Source: Clostridia bacterium
Lineage (GTDB): Bacteria; CBDUZB01; JAGLHV01
DNA: 33,649 bases
NCBI GenBank assembly: GCA_030595925.1
Contig: JAUVLC010000018.1
Coordinates: 1-33,649, forward strand
Direction of reading: 5' to 3'
The notes under the pieces are model-generated. The model had not been told where the DNA came from and ran no database searches. It worked only from the letters and a program-made list of their open reading frames with translations. The position numbers and the translations under genes are program-made. How positions within the stretch are numbered: the stretch's first letter is position 1; every line of letters begins with the position of its first letter. Below, piece after piece: positions 23,917 to 31,777 of the stretch.

Positions 23917-25230
23917 ATGAAGATTAATGATATAAGCAGGAAGAAAGAAATTTTTTCCTGGGCAATGTATGATTTTGCCAACTCAGCATTTGCTACAACG
24001 ATTTTGGCCGTGGTTTTTAATGTTTATTTTGCCACGGTGGTGGTAGGAGTAGGAGGGGTAAGAATTTTAGGGTTTAATCTGCCCGGTGATGTGCTTTGGG
24101 GATATGTAGTTTCTTTTTCGATGATTTTAGTTTGTTTGAGTAGTCCTATCCTGGGAGCAATAGCTGATTTTTCGCGAACGAAAAAGAAATTCCTGTTTTT
24201 TTATTGTTGTCTGGGTAGTTTATTTACCGCATTATTATTTTTTGTGCGGCAGGGAGATTATATTGTCGCAATAATTTTCTTTGTTGTAGCCAATCTTGGA
24301 TTTTCCGGAGGAAATGTATTTTACAATGCCTTCCTTCCGGAAATTAGTAATAAGAAAAATGTAGGAAGAATTTCCGGTTTGGGTTGGGCGTTGGGATATT
24401 TAGGAGGGGGATTGTGTCTTCTCCTTAATTTAGGAATGATTCAAAGTCCTCAATTATTTGGTATTCCGGAGAAAAATTTTTTACCGGTAAGAATAAGTTT
24501 GTTAAGTGTGGGGGTTTGGTGGATTTTATTTGCTTTACCTATTTTTTTCTGGACAAAAGAAGAAAATAAGAGTCAGTCTGTTCGATCTTTATTAAGCTAT
24601 ATAGATACTGGTTTTAGCAGGCTTAAGTCTACTTTTAAAAAAATAAAAAATTACAAACAGCTTACCAGATTTCTAATATCATATTTAATTTATAACGATG
24701 GAATTCAGACTGTAATTGTAATGGCGGCTGTTTTTGCCGGTAAGGAATTAGGAATGCTTCAGGGAGAGATAATTAAATGTTTTCTCCTAATTCAGGGGGT
24801 TGCTTTCCTGGGAGCACTTTTATTTGGATATTTAGCAGATAAAATAAATATAAAAACTTCTTTGGTTATAACCCTTTTTATTTGGTGTGCGGTAGTTGTT
24901 TGGGCTTTTTTTATACGTTCGAAAATGGAATTTTGGATTTTGGGTTGTGTGGTAGGTCTTATTCTGGGAGGCAGTCAATCAGCCAGCCGTTCTCTTTTTT
25001 CGGTTTTTATCCCTTCGGAAAACAGTGCTGAATTTTTTAGTTTTTTTGCCATAAGCGGTAAATTTTCCAGTATCCTGGGCCCTTTTGTTTATGCACTATT
25101 AGGACAGATTTTTAATTCAAGCAGGATTTCGATTTTATCCCTTTTGGGGTTTTTTCTGGTAGGATTGTTTATTTTGTACTTTGTGGATGAAGAAAAAGGG
25201 TTTTTAGAAAGTAAAAATTCTATTTTATGA
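23917..25230 (+). CDS. MFS transporter, UMF1/Atg22-like family
   Basis: A multi-pass membrane protein of the major facilitator superfamily. The N-terminal SWAMYDFANSAFATTILAVVFNVYF is the hallmark of the UMF1/Atg22-like family, which in yeast exports amino acids from the vacuole; bacterial substrates are mostly unknown. About 12 hydrophobic segments are visible, with a charged central loop (WTKEENKSQSVRS) dividing two halves and GGSQSASRSLFSVFIPS in the second half. With the start at 23917 the protein has 437 residues. An upstream ATG at 23869 would give 453, but it lies before the best promoter and has no ribosome binding site. Neither ATG has one, so leaderless translation from 23917 is my preferred reading. 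Confidence 0.88.
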   Translation: MKINDISRKKEIFSWAMYDFANSAFATTILAVVFNVYFATVVVGVGGVRILGFNLPGDVLWGYVVSFSMILVCLSSPILGAIADFSRTKKKFLFFYCCLGSLFTALLFFVRQGDYIVAIIFFVVANLGFSGGNVFYNAFLPEISNKKNVGRISGLGWALGYLGGGLCLLLNLGMIQSPQLFGIPEKNFLPVRISLLSVGVWWILFALPIFFWTKEENKSQSVRSLLSYIDTGFSRLKSTFKKIKNYKQLTRFLISYLIYNDGIQTVIVMAAVFAGKELGMLQGEIIKCFLLIQGVAFLGALLFGYLADKINIKTSLVITLFIWCAVVVWAFFIRSKMEFWILGCVVGLILGGSQSASRSLFSVFIPSENSAEFFSFFAISGKFSSILGPFVYALLGQIFNSSRISILSLLGFFLVGLFILYFVDEEKGFLESKNSIL

Positions 25231-25265
25231 GAATAAATATTGATACTTCTTCCCATTTCAAATAC

Positions 25266-25294
25266 TTGACCTTTGATATTAAAAATGATATAAT
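25266..25294 (+). promoter_or_regulatory. Promoter of uppS, probably leaderless
   Basis: TTGACC at 25266-25271, a 17-base spacer and a perfect TATAAT at 25289-25294. The only usable ATG, at 25303, is 9 bases after the end of the -10 box, where transcription itself should begin. There is no ribosome binding site. Confidence 0.75.
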
Positions 25295-25302
25295 CCATTA
25301 AT

Positions 25303-26058
25303 ATGCGAAAATATTCTCATCGAAAAAAAGAAAATGCAGCAGGAATTTTAAATAAGGAAAAAATTCCGGCCCATATTGCTATTATAATGGATGGTAATGG
25401 AAGATGGGCTCAGCAAAAAGGATTTCCCAGGTTTTTGGGTCATAGAAAGGGAGCCGAAAGGGTCAAAGAAATAGTTAAAAGTTGTCGTAATATAGGGGTT
25501 AGTTTTTTAACCCTTTATGTTTTTTCTTCGGAAAATTGGTCTCGTCCGGCAAAGGAAATAAAGGTATTAATGGTTTTGTTAAGGGAGTTTCTTCTAAAAG
25601 AGGAAAAAGAGTTTAAAAAGAACAGGGTTAAATTGATTGTCTCCGGAAAAACTGACCAGCTGTCTTCTAAGACGCAAAAAATATTGGAAAAAGTAATGAA
25701 AGCGACTGACTCTGATTCTTTTGAGATTGTTCTGAATTTAGCTCTGAATTACGGTGGACGGGAGGAAATAGTAGAAGCAACTAAGAAAATTGCAGCCGAT
25801 GTTTTGGCGAAGAAATGCCGGTTGTCAGAAATAGATGAGGGATTTTTTAAAACTTATTTATATAGTGCTGATTTACCGGATCCGGATTTGTTGATTCGAA
25901 CAGGAGGGGATATGAGGATTTCTAATTTTTTGCTCTGGCAGATTGCTTATACTGAAATACACATAACTTCTGTTTTATGGCCGGATTTTTCTAAAGACAA
26001 TTTAATTGAAGCAGTAATGGTTTATCAAAAAAGAGAGAGAAGGTTTGGAGGGGTCTAA
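25303..26058 (+). CDS. uppS: Undecaprenyl diphosphate synthase
   Basis: A cis-prenyltransferase that builds the C55 lipid carrier for cell-wall synthesis from farnesyl and isopentenyl diphosphate. Family marks are HIAIIMDGNGRWA with the metal-binding Asp30, FLGHRKGAERV, FLTLYVFSSENWSRP, LNLALNYGGREEI, PDPDLLIRTGGDMRISNFLLWQIAYTEIH and the RERRFGGV C-terminus. At 251 residues the length is typical. No alternative start lies before the conserved MDGNG, so the ATG at 25303 is fixed, and the promoter places it at the very 5' end of the mRNA. cdsA follows after 3 bases; further down come the isoprenoid genes dxr and ispG. Confidence 0.98.
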   Translation: MRKYSHRKKENAAGILNKEKIPAHIAIIMDGNGRWAQQKGFPRFLGHRKGAERVKEIVKSCRNIGVSFLTLYVFSSENWSRPAKEIKVLMVLLREFLLKEEKEFKKNRVKLIVSGKTDQLSSKTQKILEKVMKATDSDSFEIVLNLALNYGGREEIVEATKKIAADVLAKKCRLSEIDEGFFKTYLYSADLPDPDLLIRTGGDMRISNFLLWQIAYTEIHITSVLWPDFSKDNLIEAVMVYQKRERRFGGV

Positions 26059-26061
26059 GAA

Positions 26062-26892
26062 ATGGGTTTAATGAAAAGGACAATAACCGGCTTAATAGCT
26101 ATTCCGATATTACTTTTAATTATTTGGTGGGGATATTTTCCCTTTTTGTTTCTGGTTTGTGGAATAGTAGCCTTAGCCTTATCAGAGTTTTATAACTTAG
26201 CTCAACGGCAGAATTTTAAGCCATTTAGGTTTGGGGGTACTGTTTGTGGAGTGTTGTTGGTAATTTTGATTTTTTTAAATGACGCTAAATTTGGTATAAC
26301 AGTCGGGGGGGAAGAAAATAGTTTACTGATTACTTCTTTCTTATTACTTTTCTTCACTATAAGAATAATTAAAGGCGAAATAGCAGGAACTATTTCTGCT
26401 ATTGGGATAACACTTTTAGGTGTTTTTTATGTGGCCTGGTTTTCCGGATATTTAATTTTGATAAGAAATTTCAGGCCTTATGGCATGCAATATACTTATA
26501 TTTTATTTCTTACTATCTGGATTTTAGATACGGCGGCTTATCTTGTAGGTATGAAATATGGTCGGCATAAACTGGCAAAATCAGTAAGTCCTCATAAGAC
26601 GATAGAAGGTTCGATTGCCGCTATGATTTTTGCACAAATAACTCTTTTTATTACCAAGTGGTGTTTTTTTGGTTCATTGCGATATTGGGATTGTTTCATT
26701 ATTGCTTTGATTTTGGGAATAGGGGCACAATTAGGGGATTTAGGTGAATCTTTGATAAAGAGAGATGCGGGAGTAAAAGATTCGGGAAATCTTTTGCCGG
26801 GGCACGGAGGTGTTTTGGATAGATTTGACAGTTTCTTTTTTGCTGCTCCGTTATTGTATTACTACCTTCGTTTTTTTGTGGAACATAATTAA
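26062..26892 (+). CDS. cdsA: Phosphatidate cytidylyltransferase
   Basis: Integral membrane enzyme that makes CDP-diacylglycerol from phosphatidate and CTP, the branch point of phospholipid synthesis. It has about seven to eight hydrophobic segments and a complete C-terminal family signature, SLIKRDAGVKDSGNLLPGHGGVLDRFDS (residues near 232-259), with the K-D and H-G-G-x-x-D-R-x-D metal-binding residues. DTAAYLVGMKYGRHKLAKSVSPHKTIEG is also characteristic. At 276 residues it is of normal length. A GGAGGGGT site at the uppS end serves the ATG at 26062; a second ATG is at 26071. In most genomes dxr would follow at once, but here an insertion sequence intervenes. Confidence 0.97.
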   Translation: MGLMKRTITGLIAIPILLLIIWWGYFPFLFLVCGIVALALSEFYNLAQRQNFKPFRFGGTVCGVLLVILIFLNDAKFGITVGGEENSLLITSFLLLFFTIRIIKGEIAGTISAIGITLLGVFYVAWFSGYLILIRNFRPYGMQYTYILFLTIWILDTAAYLVGMKYGRHKLAKSVSPHKTIEGSIAAMIFAQITLFITKWCFFGSLRYWDCFIIALILGIGAQLGDLGESLIKRDAGVKDSGNLLPGHGGVLDRFDSFFFAAPLLYYYLRFFVEHN

Positions 26893-26910
26893 TGGTAATG
26901 TCAAAAGAAA

Positions 26911-26949
26911 TGGTAAATAATTTCCCCCTTTGAAAAAGGGGGGTAGGGG
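26911..26949. repeat. C-run/G-run dispersed repeat, copy D, left part
   Basis: The same element as copies B and C, interrupted after GGGGGGTAGGGG by the insertion sequence. The remainder continues at 28277-28293. Positions 26940-26949 are the left target duplication GGGGTAGGGG. Removing the IS and one duplicate restores a full-length repeat. Confidence 0.92.
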
Positions 26950-28276
26950 CACTAGTGTCCGGTTGTTTCTGGGCTGATCTTTGAAATATATAATAAAATC
27001 AACAAGTTTTAGCGAAAATAAAATTTTATGATTTGAATTTACTTTTTCATTTATGCAATAATAATTATTAAATCTATTTGGCCGGAGGCATAAATGAACA
27101 TTGGAAAATCTATTTTCGCTCAACTCATGGAATTTATACCACATTACGAATTTAGTAAATGTGTAAAAAAATATCAAGGTAATTATAAAGTACATAAGTT
27201 CGCATGTTGGGAACAATTCCTATGTATGGCATTTGCCCAACTTACTTATAGAGAAAGTCTTCGTGATATTGAAGCTTGTCTTCGTTCAGCGAAACAGAAA
27301 CTTTATCATCTTGGCATTAAAAGCAAAATATCTCGTAGTACTCTTGCTAACGCTAATGAAAGAAGAGATTGGCGTATTTATCGAGACCTTGGATATTCTC
27401 TTATTCAACGCGCTAATAAACTTTATTCAGGTAAAGACTTTGCCATATCTTTAAAGAATGTAGTGTATGCATTAGATGCTACATCTATAGAACTTTGCGT
27501 ATCTCTTTTTCCTTGGGCTGCATATTGTAAAAAACAAGCAGCTATTCAAATGCATACATTATTAAATTTACGAGGGAATATCCCTTCAGTAATTGTTATT
27601 ACAGATAAAAAATTCTCTGAGCGAAAAATTCTCGACGAATTAATCATAGAACCAGGAGCTATATACATACTAGATCGAGGCTATACTGATTATGCTCGTT
27701 TTTATTCTATACACCAAAATCAAGCATATTTTTTGACACGAGCTAGAATAAATTTTAGTTTCAAAAGATTGTATTCTCTAAAAGTTGATAAAACAACTGG
27801 AATACAATGTGACCAAGTTGTTTGTATAAAACATTATAATTGTAAAAAATTGTTTCCAGACAAATTACGCCGTATAAAATATACTGATTTAAAAACAGGC
27901 AAACATTTAGTTTTTTTAACGAATAATATGAATCTACCAGCAAAAACAATTGCAGATTTATATCGCAGTCGTTGGCAAATAGAATTATTTTTTAAATGGA
28001 TAAAACAACATTTAAGAATAAAAGCTTTTTATGGACGAACTGAAAATGCTGTAAAAACACAAATTTGGATAGCTACATCAATTTATGTGCTTATAGCAAT
28101 TGTGAAGAAAGAACTTAAACTGGAATTAAATCTCTACACAATTCTACAGATTTTAAGTGTATCCTTATTTGAAAAAGTACCGATTTTACAAGCACTTTCT
28201 GATTTTGATTGTCAAAGAACAAGTCACGATTCCCAAATGTCCTTATTTTAAAGGCGAAAACAACCGGACACTAGTG
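26950..28276 (+). mobile_element. Intact IS4-family insertion sequence
   Basis: A 1327-base element bounded by perfect 19-bp inverted repeats, CACTAGTGTCCGGTTGTTT at 26950-26968 and its complement at 28258-28276. It is flanked by a 10-bp direct target duplication GGGGTAGGGG (26940-26949 and 28277-28286). Each tip is itself an 8-bp palindrome, CACTAGTG. One transposase gene fills the interior and has no frame break. Matching ends and duplications suggest a recent insertion. A 10-base duplication and the Y-(2)-R-(3)-E-(6)-K motif fit family IS4. Confidence 0.95.
27094..28251 (+). CDS. IS4-family DDE transposase
   Basis: A 385-residue transposase that catalyses cut-and-paste movement of the surrounding element. 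The N-terminal part (about 1-75; FAQLMEFIPHYEFSKCVKKY) resembles the DUF4372 domain of this IS4 subgroup. The catalytic triad is visible: Asp128 in YALDATSIEL, Asp194 in YILDRGYTDY and Glu297 in YRSRWQIELFFKWIKQ. The last also forms the IS4 signature Y-x2-R-x3-E-x6-K. A GGAGG site lies before the ATG. The frame is complete, so the enzyme is probably active. Codon choice (more CGT, CGA and CAT) appears different from the neighbouring housekeeping genes, fitting foreign origin. Confidence 0.95.
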   Translation: MNIGKSIFAQLMEFIPHYEFSKCVKKYQGNYKVHKFACWEQFLCMAFAQLTYRESLRDIEACLRSAKQKLYHLGIKSKISRSTLANANERRDWRIYRDLGYSLIQRANKLYSGKDFAISLKNVVYALDATSIELCVSLFPWAAYCKKQAAIQMHTLLNLRGNIPSVIVITDKKFSERKILDELIIEPGAIYILDRGYTDYARFYSIHQNQAYFLTRARINFSFKRLYSLKVDKTTGIQCDQVVCIKHYNCKKLFPDKLRRIKYTDLKTGKHLVFLTNNMNLPAKTIADLYRSRWQIELFFKWIKQHLRIKAFYGRTENAVKTQIWIATSIYVLIAIVKKELKLELNLYTILQILSVSLFEKVPILQALSDFDCQRTSHDSQMSLF

Positions 28277-28293
28277 GGGGTAGGGGGATTTAT
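28277..28293. repeat. C-run/G-run dispersed repeat, copy D, right part
   Basis: The right target duplication GGGGTAGGGG (28277-28286) followed by GATTTAT, the end of the interrupted repeat that starts at 26911. Confidence 0.9.
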
Positions 28294-28294
28294 T

Positions 28295-28458
28295 TAGGGT
28301 GTTAAAATCCAAAATCACCCAAAAACCTTGCATTTTTGGTTGCATATAAATTTTTCAGTAAGCCTTGATTACACAGATATTGGAAAGATTACACCAATTT
28401 TGTTGTCTGGGTTTAATCTGTGAAATCAAGGGCTGCTGAGTTTTTTCAGCAGACCCTA
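28295..28458. repeat. MITE-like dispersed repeat, copy 2 (shortened, inverted)
   Basis: The stretch from about 28314 to 28458 matches the complement of 12361-12560, for example TGCATATAAATTTTTCAGTA at 28341-28360 and TTGATTACACAGATATTG at 28365-28382. It lacks about 100 bases of copy 1, including an internal ATTACACAGATTA-like duplicate. The dxr-proximal end forms CTGCTGA/TCAGCAG, a 7-bp hairpin at about 28433-28452. Confidence 0.8.
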
Positions 28459-28478
28459 ATTATTGACAGAGAGGAATT

Positions 28479-29636
28479 ATGAAAAAAATTTCTATTTTGG
28501 GATCTACAGGTTCAATAGGAGTAAATACTTTAAAGGTAATAAAATCCCTGGGTGAAGGATATAAGGTTGTTGGCTTGTCCGCTCGGCGAAACGTTAATTT
28601 ATTGGTTAAACAAATTAAAGAATTTAAGCCGGAAATAGTTGCTTTGATGGATGAGGAAAAAAGTAAAGAATTAGAAAAAAAACTCTCCGGGGTTAAGTAT
28701 CAACCGGCACATATTTTTTATGGTCTTGACGGGTTAATTAAAGTAGCAACTTATAAAAGGAGTAATTTTTTAGTTTCTTCTTTAGTCGGAGCTGTGGGTT
28801 TGATTCCTACTCTGGAAGCGATAAGAAAAAAAAAGACTATTGCTTTAGCTAATAAAGAAATATTAGTTATGGCCGGGGAAATTATCATCAGGGAAGCGTT
28901 AAAATATAAAACCCAAATACTTTCTTTAGATAGTGAACATAGTGCTATTTTTCAATGTCTTAGAGGGGAAAAAAAGAAGGAAATAAAAAAAATAATTCTT
29001 ACTGCTTCAGGGGGTCCTTTTTATCATTTTTCTCCCCAAGCCTTAAAGAAGGTAACGGTGGCGGAAGCATTGAATCATCCTACCTGGTCTATGGGGAAAA
29101 AGATTACTATTGATTCGGCTACGTTAATGAATAAAGGGTTGGAATTAATAGAAGCTCATTACCTCTTCGGTATTGATATAGAAAAAATTAAGATATTGGT
29201 TCATCCTCAAAGCATAATTCATTCTATGGTGGAATTTATTGATGGGGCGGTCATTGCTCAATTGGGAATTACTGATATGCGATTGCCGCTTCAATTTGCT
29301 TTGACTTATCCCCATCGCCGGAAAAACAATTTTCCTGCTTTAAGTTTGGAAAAATTGGGTTCTCTTACTTTTGCTAATCCGGATTTTAATCGATTTCCCT
29401 GTTTACATTTAGCAATTAAAGCAGCCCGTAAGGGTGAAAGCATGCCTACGGTATTAAATGCTGCCAATGAGATAGCTGTTGATGCTTTTTTAAATAAAAA
29501 AATCAAGTTTATGGATATTCCTGTTTTAATTCAGTATACAATGAATAAACACAAATTAATTACAGGTCCGACCCTGGAAGATATTTTATCAGTAGATTCC
29601 TGGACCAGGAATAAAATAAAGGAGGCAATAAATTGA
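28479..29636 (+). CDS. dxr: 1-deoxy-D-xylulose 5-phosphate reductoisomerase
   Basis: The first committed step of the MEP isoprenoid pathway: NADPH-dependent rearrangement and reduction of DXP to 2-C-methyl-erythritol 4-phosphate. Features are the N-terminal Rossmann motif ILGSTGSIG, LANKEILVMAGE, the metal site with Asp151 and Glu153 in LSLDSEHSAIFQ, NHPTWSMGKKITIDSATLMNKGLELIEAHYLF, and LNAANEIAV. At 385 residues it is normal. A GAGAGG site precedes the ATG. The IS and a repeat lie directly upstream, so any transcript from uppS-cdsA must cross them. The last 4 bases overlap the start of rseP. Confidence 0.98.
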   Translation: MKKISILGSTGSIGVNTLKVIKSLGEGYKVVGLSARRNVNLLVKQIKEFKPEIVALMDEEKSKELEKKLSGVKYQPAHIFYGLDGLIKVATYKRSNFLVSSLVGAVGLIPTLEAIRKKKTIALANKEILVMAGEIIIREALKYKTQILSLDSEHSAIFQCLRGEKKKEIKKIILTASGGPFYHFSPQALKKVTVAEALNHPTWSMGKKITIDSATLMNKGLELIEAHYLFGIDIEKIKILVHPQSIIHSMVEFIDGAVIAQLGITDMRLPLQFALTYPHRRKNNFPALSLEKLGSLTFANPDFNRFPCLHLAIKAARKGESMPTVLNAANEIAVDAFLNKKIKFMDIPVLIQYTMNKHKLITGPTLEDILSVDSWTRNKIKEAIN

Positions 29637-30676
29637 TTTCTGTTTTAGCGGTTTTATTTACTTTTAGTGTGGTTATATTTTTTCATGAATTAGGTCATTT
29701 TTTAGTGGCTAAGAAATTTGGGGTTTGGGTAAAGACTTTTTCATTGGGTTTTGGCCCGGAACTTTTAGGTAAAACTATAAAAAATACAAGGTATCGCCTG
29801 TCTCTGATTCCTCTTGGAGGATATGTAAAAATGGCAGGAGAAGATCCGGGAGAAAAAAAAGAAGGGGTTAAAAGTGAATTTCTTTCGCAATCATGGGGAA
29901 AGAGGATTCTGATTGTTCTTGCCGGGCCGGTAATGAATTTTTTATTAGCGATAGTGATTTTTTCTTTAGTTTTTTATATTTGGGGACAACCGCAGATAGT
30001 GAAAGAACCAATAATTGGTGAAGTTTTAGAAGGTTTTCCTGCTCAGGAAGCAGGTATAAAAAAAGGGGACAGGATTATTAGTATAGATGGGAAAGAAATT
30101 ACTGAATGGGAAGGAGTCGTAAAAGGTGTTCATCCTAGTATGGGAAAAACATTACATATAAAGATTTTACGCGAAAACAAAGAGATAGAATTTTTAGTTG
30201 TACCTCAGATAGACCAGGAGAGAGATGTAGCTTTAATTGGAATTACAGCTAAAGTTGAGATGAAAAAAATAGGTTTTTTCCGCTCTTTTTTTGAAGGAAC
30301 AAAACAGACAATTATGTGGATTGTTTTTACCTTAAAATCCATTGGTTTAATGTTTACCAAAATAGGTGGGGTTAATCTTTCCGGCCCTTTAGGTATCGGA
30401 CAAATAGTAGCAGAAGTATCCAAAACCGGTTGGGAAAATTTCCTTTCGTTAATAGCCTTAATTAGTCTTAATATTGGCTTATTTAATCTCTTTCCTATTC
30501 CTATTTTAGATGGTGGACAGATGGTATTTTATTTATGGGAAGGGTTAACCGGAAAGCCGTTAAGTGAGAAGAAAATAAGAATTGCTCAAATGGTAGGCCT
30601 TAGTATTTTAATGGTAATTTTTGTTTTTGCTATGCAATGTGATATATCCAGATGGAGAAACGGGTGGGGAAAATAA
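29633..30676 (+). CDS. rseP: Site-2 membrane metalloprotease RseP
   Basis: Intramembrane zinc protease that cuts regulatory or leftover signal sequences within the bilayer. The zinc motif HELGH (residues 18-22) lies in the first membrane helix, and the third ligand region NLFPIPILDGGQMV is near the C-terminus. A single PDZ domain lies between (about 125-200; EVLEGFPAQEAGIKKGDRIISIDGKEI), whereas the E. coli protein has two. At 347 residues it matches one-PDZ homologues. The start is TTG, overlapping the dxr stop by 4 bases, with AAAGGAGG 8 bases before it. No sigma-E-like target gene is in the window. Confidence 0.95.
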   Translation: MISVLAVLFTFSVVIFFHELGHFLVAKKFGVWVKTFSLGFGPELLGKTIKNTRYRLSLIPLGGYVKMAGEDPGEKKEGVKSEFLSQSWGKRILIVLAGPVMNFLLAIVIFSLVFYIWGQPQIVKEPIIGEVLEGFPAQEAGIKKGDRIISIDGKEITEWEGVVKGVHPSMGKTLHIKILRENKEIEFLVVPQIDQERDVALIGITAKVEMKKIGFFRSFFEGTKQTIMWIVFTLKSIGLMFTKIGGVNLSGPLGIGQIVAEVSKTGWENFLSLIALISLNIGLFNLFPIPILDGGQMVFYLWEGLTGKPLSEKKIRIAQMVGLSILMVIFVFAMQCDISRWRNGWGK

Positions 30677-31743
30677 CACGCAAGATAAAAATAGGGAAAC
30701 TTGATATTGGAGGAGGTAGGCCTGTTTTAGTGCAGTCAATGACTAAAACAGATACCAGGAATGTTACCTCTACAGTAAAACAAATAAAAGATCTGGAAAA
30801 AGTGGGTTGTGAAATAGTGCGGGTGGCAATTCCTGATATGGCTGCAGCAAAAGTATTAAGTAAAATAAAGGATAAAATAAATATTCCTTTAGTTGGTGAT
30901 GTTCATTTTGATTACCGTTTGGCTTTGGAAGCGATTGCTCAGGGAGTGGATAAACTAAGATTGAATCCCGGAAACATAACTAAAAAAGAAGAGATTGGAA
31001 AGATAATAAAAGCAGCTAAAAAGCGAAAGATACCTATAAGAATAGGAATTAATTCCGGTTCTTTAGAGAAAAACATCTTAAAAAAATATGGAAAAGTTAC
31101 TCCGGAAGCAATGGTGGAAAGTGCTTTAGGCTTTGTCAGAATTTTTGAGAATTTATCGTTTTTTGATATAGTGCTTTCCTTAAAAGCTGCAGATGTTCCT
31201 ACTACCATAAAAGCATACGAATTAATTTCCCGAAAATGTGATTATCCTCTTCATCTGGGAATTACCGAAGCAGGAACCCCTTTTTCCGGCACAATAAAAT
31301 CAGCAGTAGGAATAGGGACCTTACTTTTTAAGGGGATCGGAGATACTATCCGGGTATCACTCACCGGTAATCCCCGGGAGGAAGTGAAGGTAGGTTTTGA
31401 AATTTTAAAAAGCCTGGGTTTGCGTCAATATGGCCCCACAATAATTTCCTGTCCTACCTGTGGCCGATGTAAGATACCTTTAATAAAAATTGCACAAGAG
31501 GTGGAAAAAGGCCTGGCACAGATTTATAATTTTAAATCACCGGCTTTAATTAAATCTATACAAATTGCTATTATGGGATGTATAGTTAATGGTCCGGGAG
31601 AAGCAAAGGAAGCGGATATCGGAATTGCAGGGGGCCAACATTTTGGGATTTTGTTTAAAAAAGGAAAAGTTATTAAAAAAATTCCGCAAAAAGATTTATC
31701 CAAAGAATTATTAAAAGAAATAAAAAAGCTTATAAACATTTAA
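30652..31743 (+). CDS. ispG: 4-hydroxy-3-methylbut-2-en-1-yl diphosphate synthase
   Basis: Iron-sulfur enzyme of the MEP pathway that converts MEcPP to HMBPP. The N-terminal TIM barrel carries VLVQSMTKTDTRNV, PLVGDVHFDYRLALEA, LRLNPGNI, IGINSGSLEK and LHLGITEAGT. The C-terminal half carries the [4Fe-4S] ligands Cys267 and Cys270 in SCPTCGRC and Cys310 in MGCIVNGPGE, with the fourth-ligand glutamate in the same motif. At 363 residues it is the short bacterial form without the inserted domain of plants. It overlaps rseP by 25 bases, so translation is probably coupled. With dxr it places two MEP steps in this unit. Confidence 0.97.
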   Translation: MEKRVGKITRKIKIGKLDIGGGRPVLVQSMTKTDTRNVTSTVKQIKDLEKVGCEIVRVAIPDMAAAKVLSKIKDKINIPLVGDVHFDYRLALEAIAQGVDKLRLNPGNITKKEEIGKIIKAAKKRKIPIRIGINSGSLEKNILKKYGKVTPEAMVESALGFVRIFENLSFFDIVLSLKAADVPTTIKAYELISRKCDYPLHLGITEAGTPFSGTIKSAVGIGTLLFKGIGDTIRVSLTGNPREEVKVGFEILKSLGLRQYGPTIISCPTCGRCKIPLIKIAQEVEKGLAQIYNFKSPALIKSIQIAIMGCIVNGPGEAKEADIGIAGGQHFGILFKKGKVIKKIPQKDLSKELLKEIKKLINI

Positions 31744-31777
31744 TTGAAAAGTAATTTTTAATAAGGAGAAACAAGTT

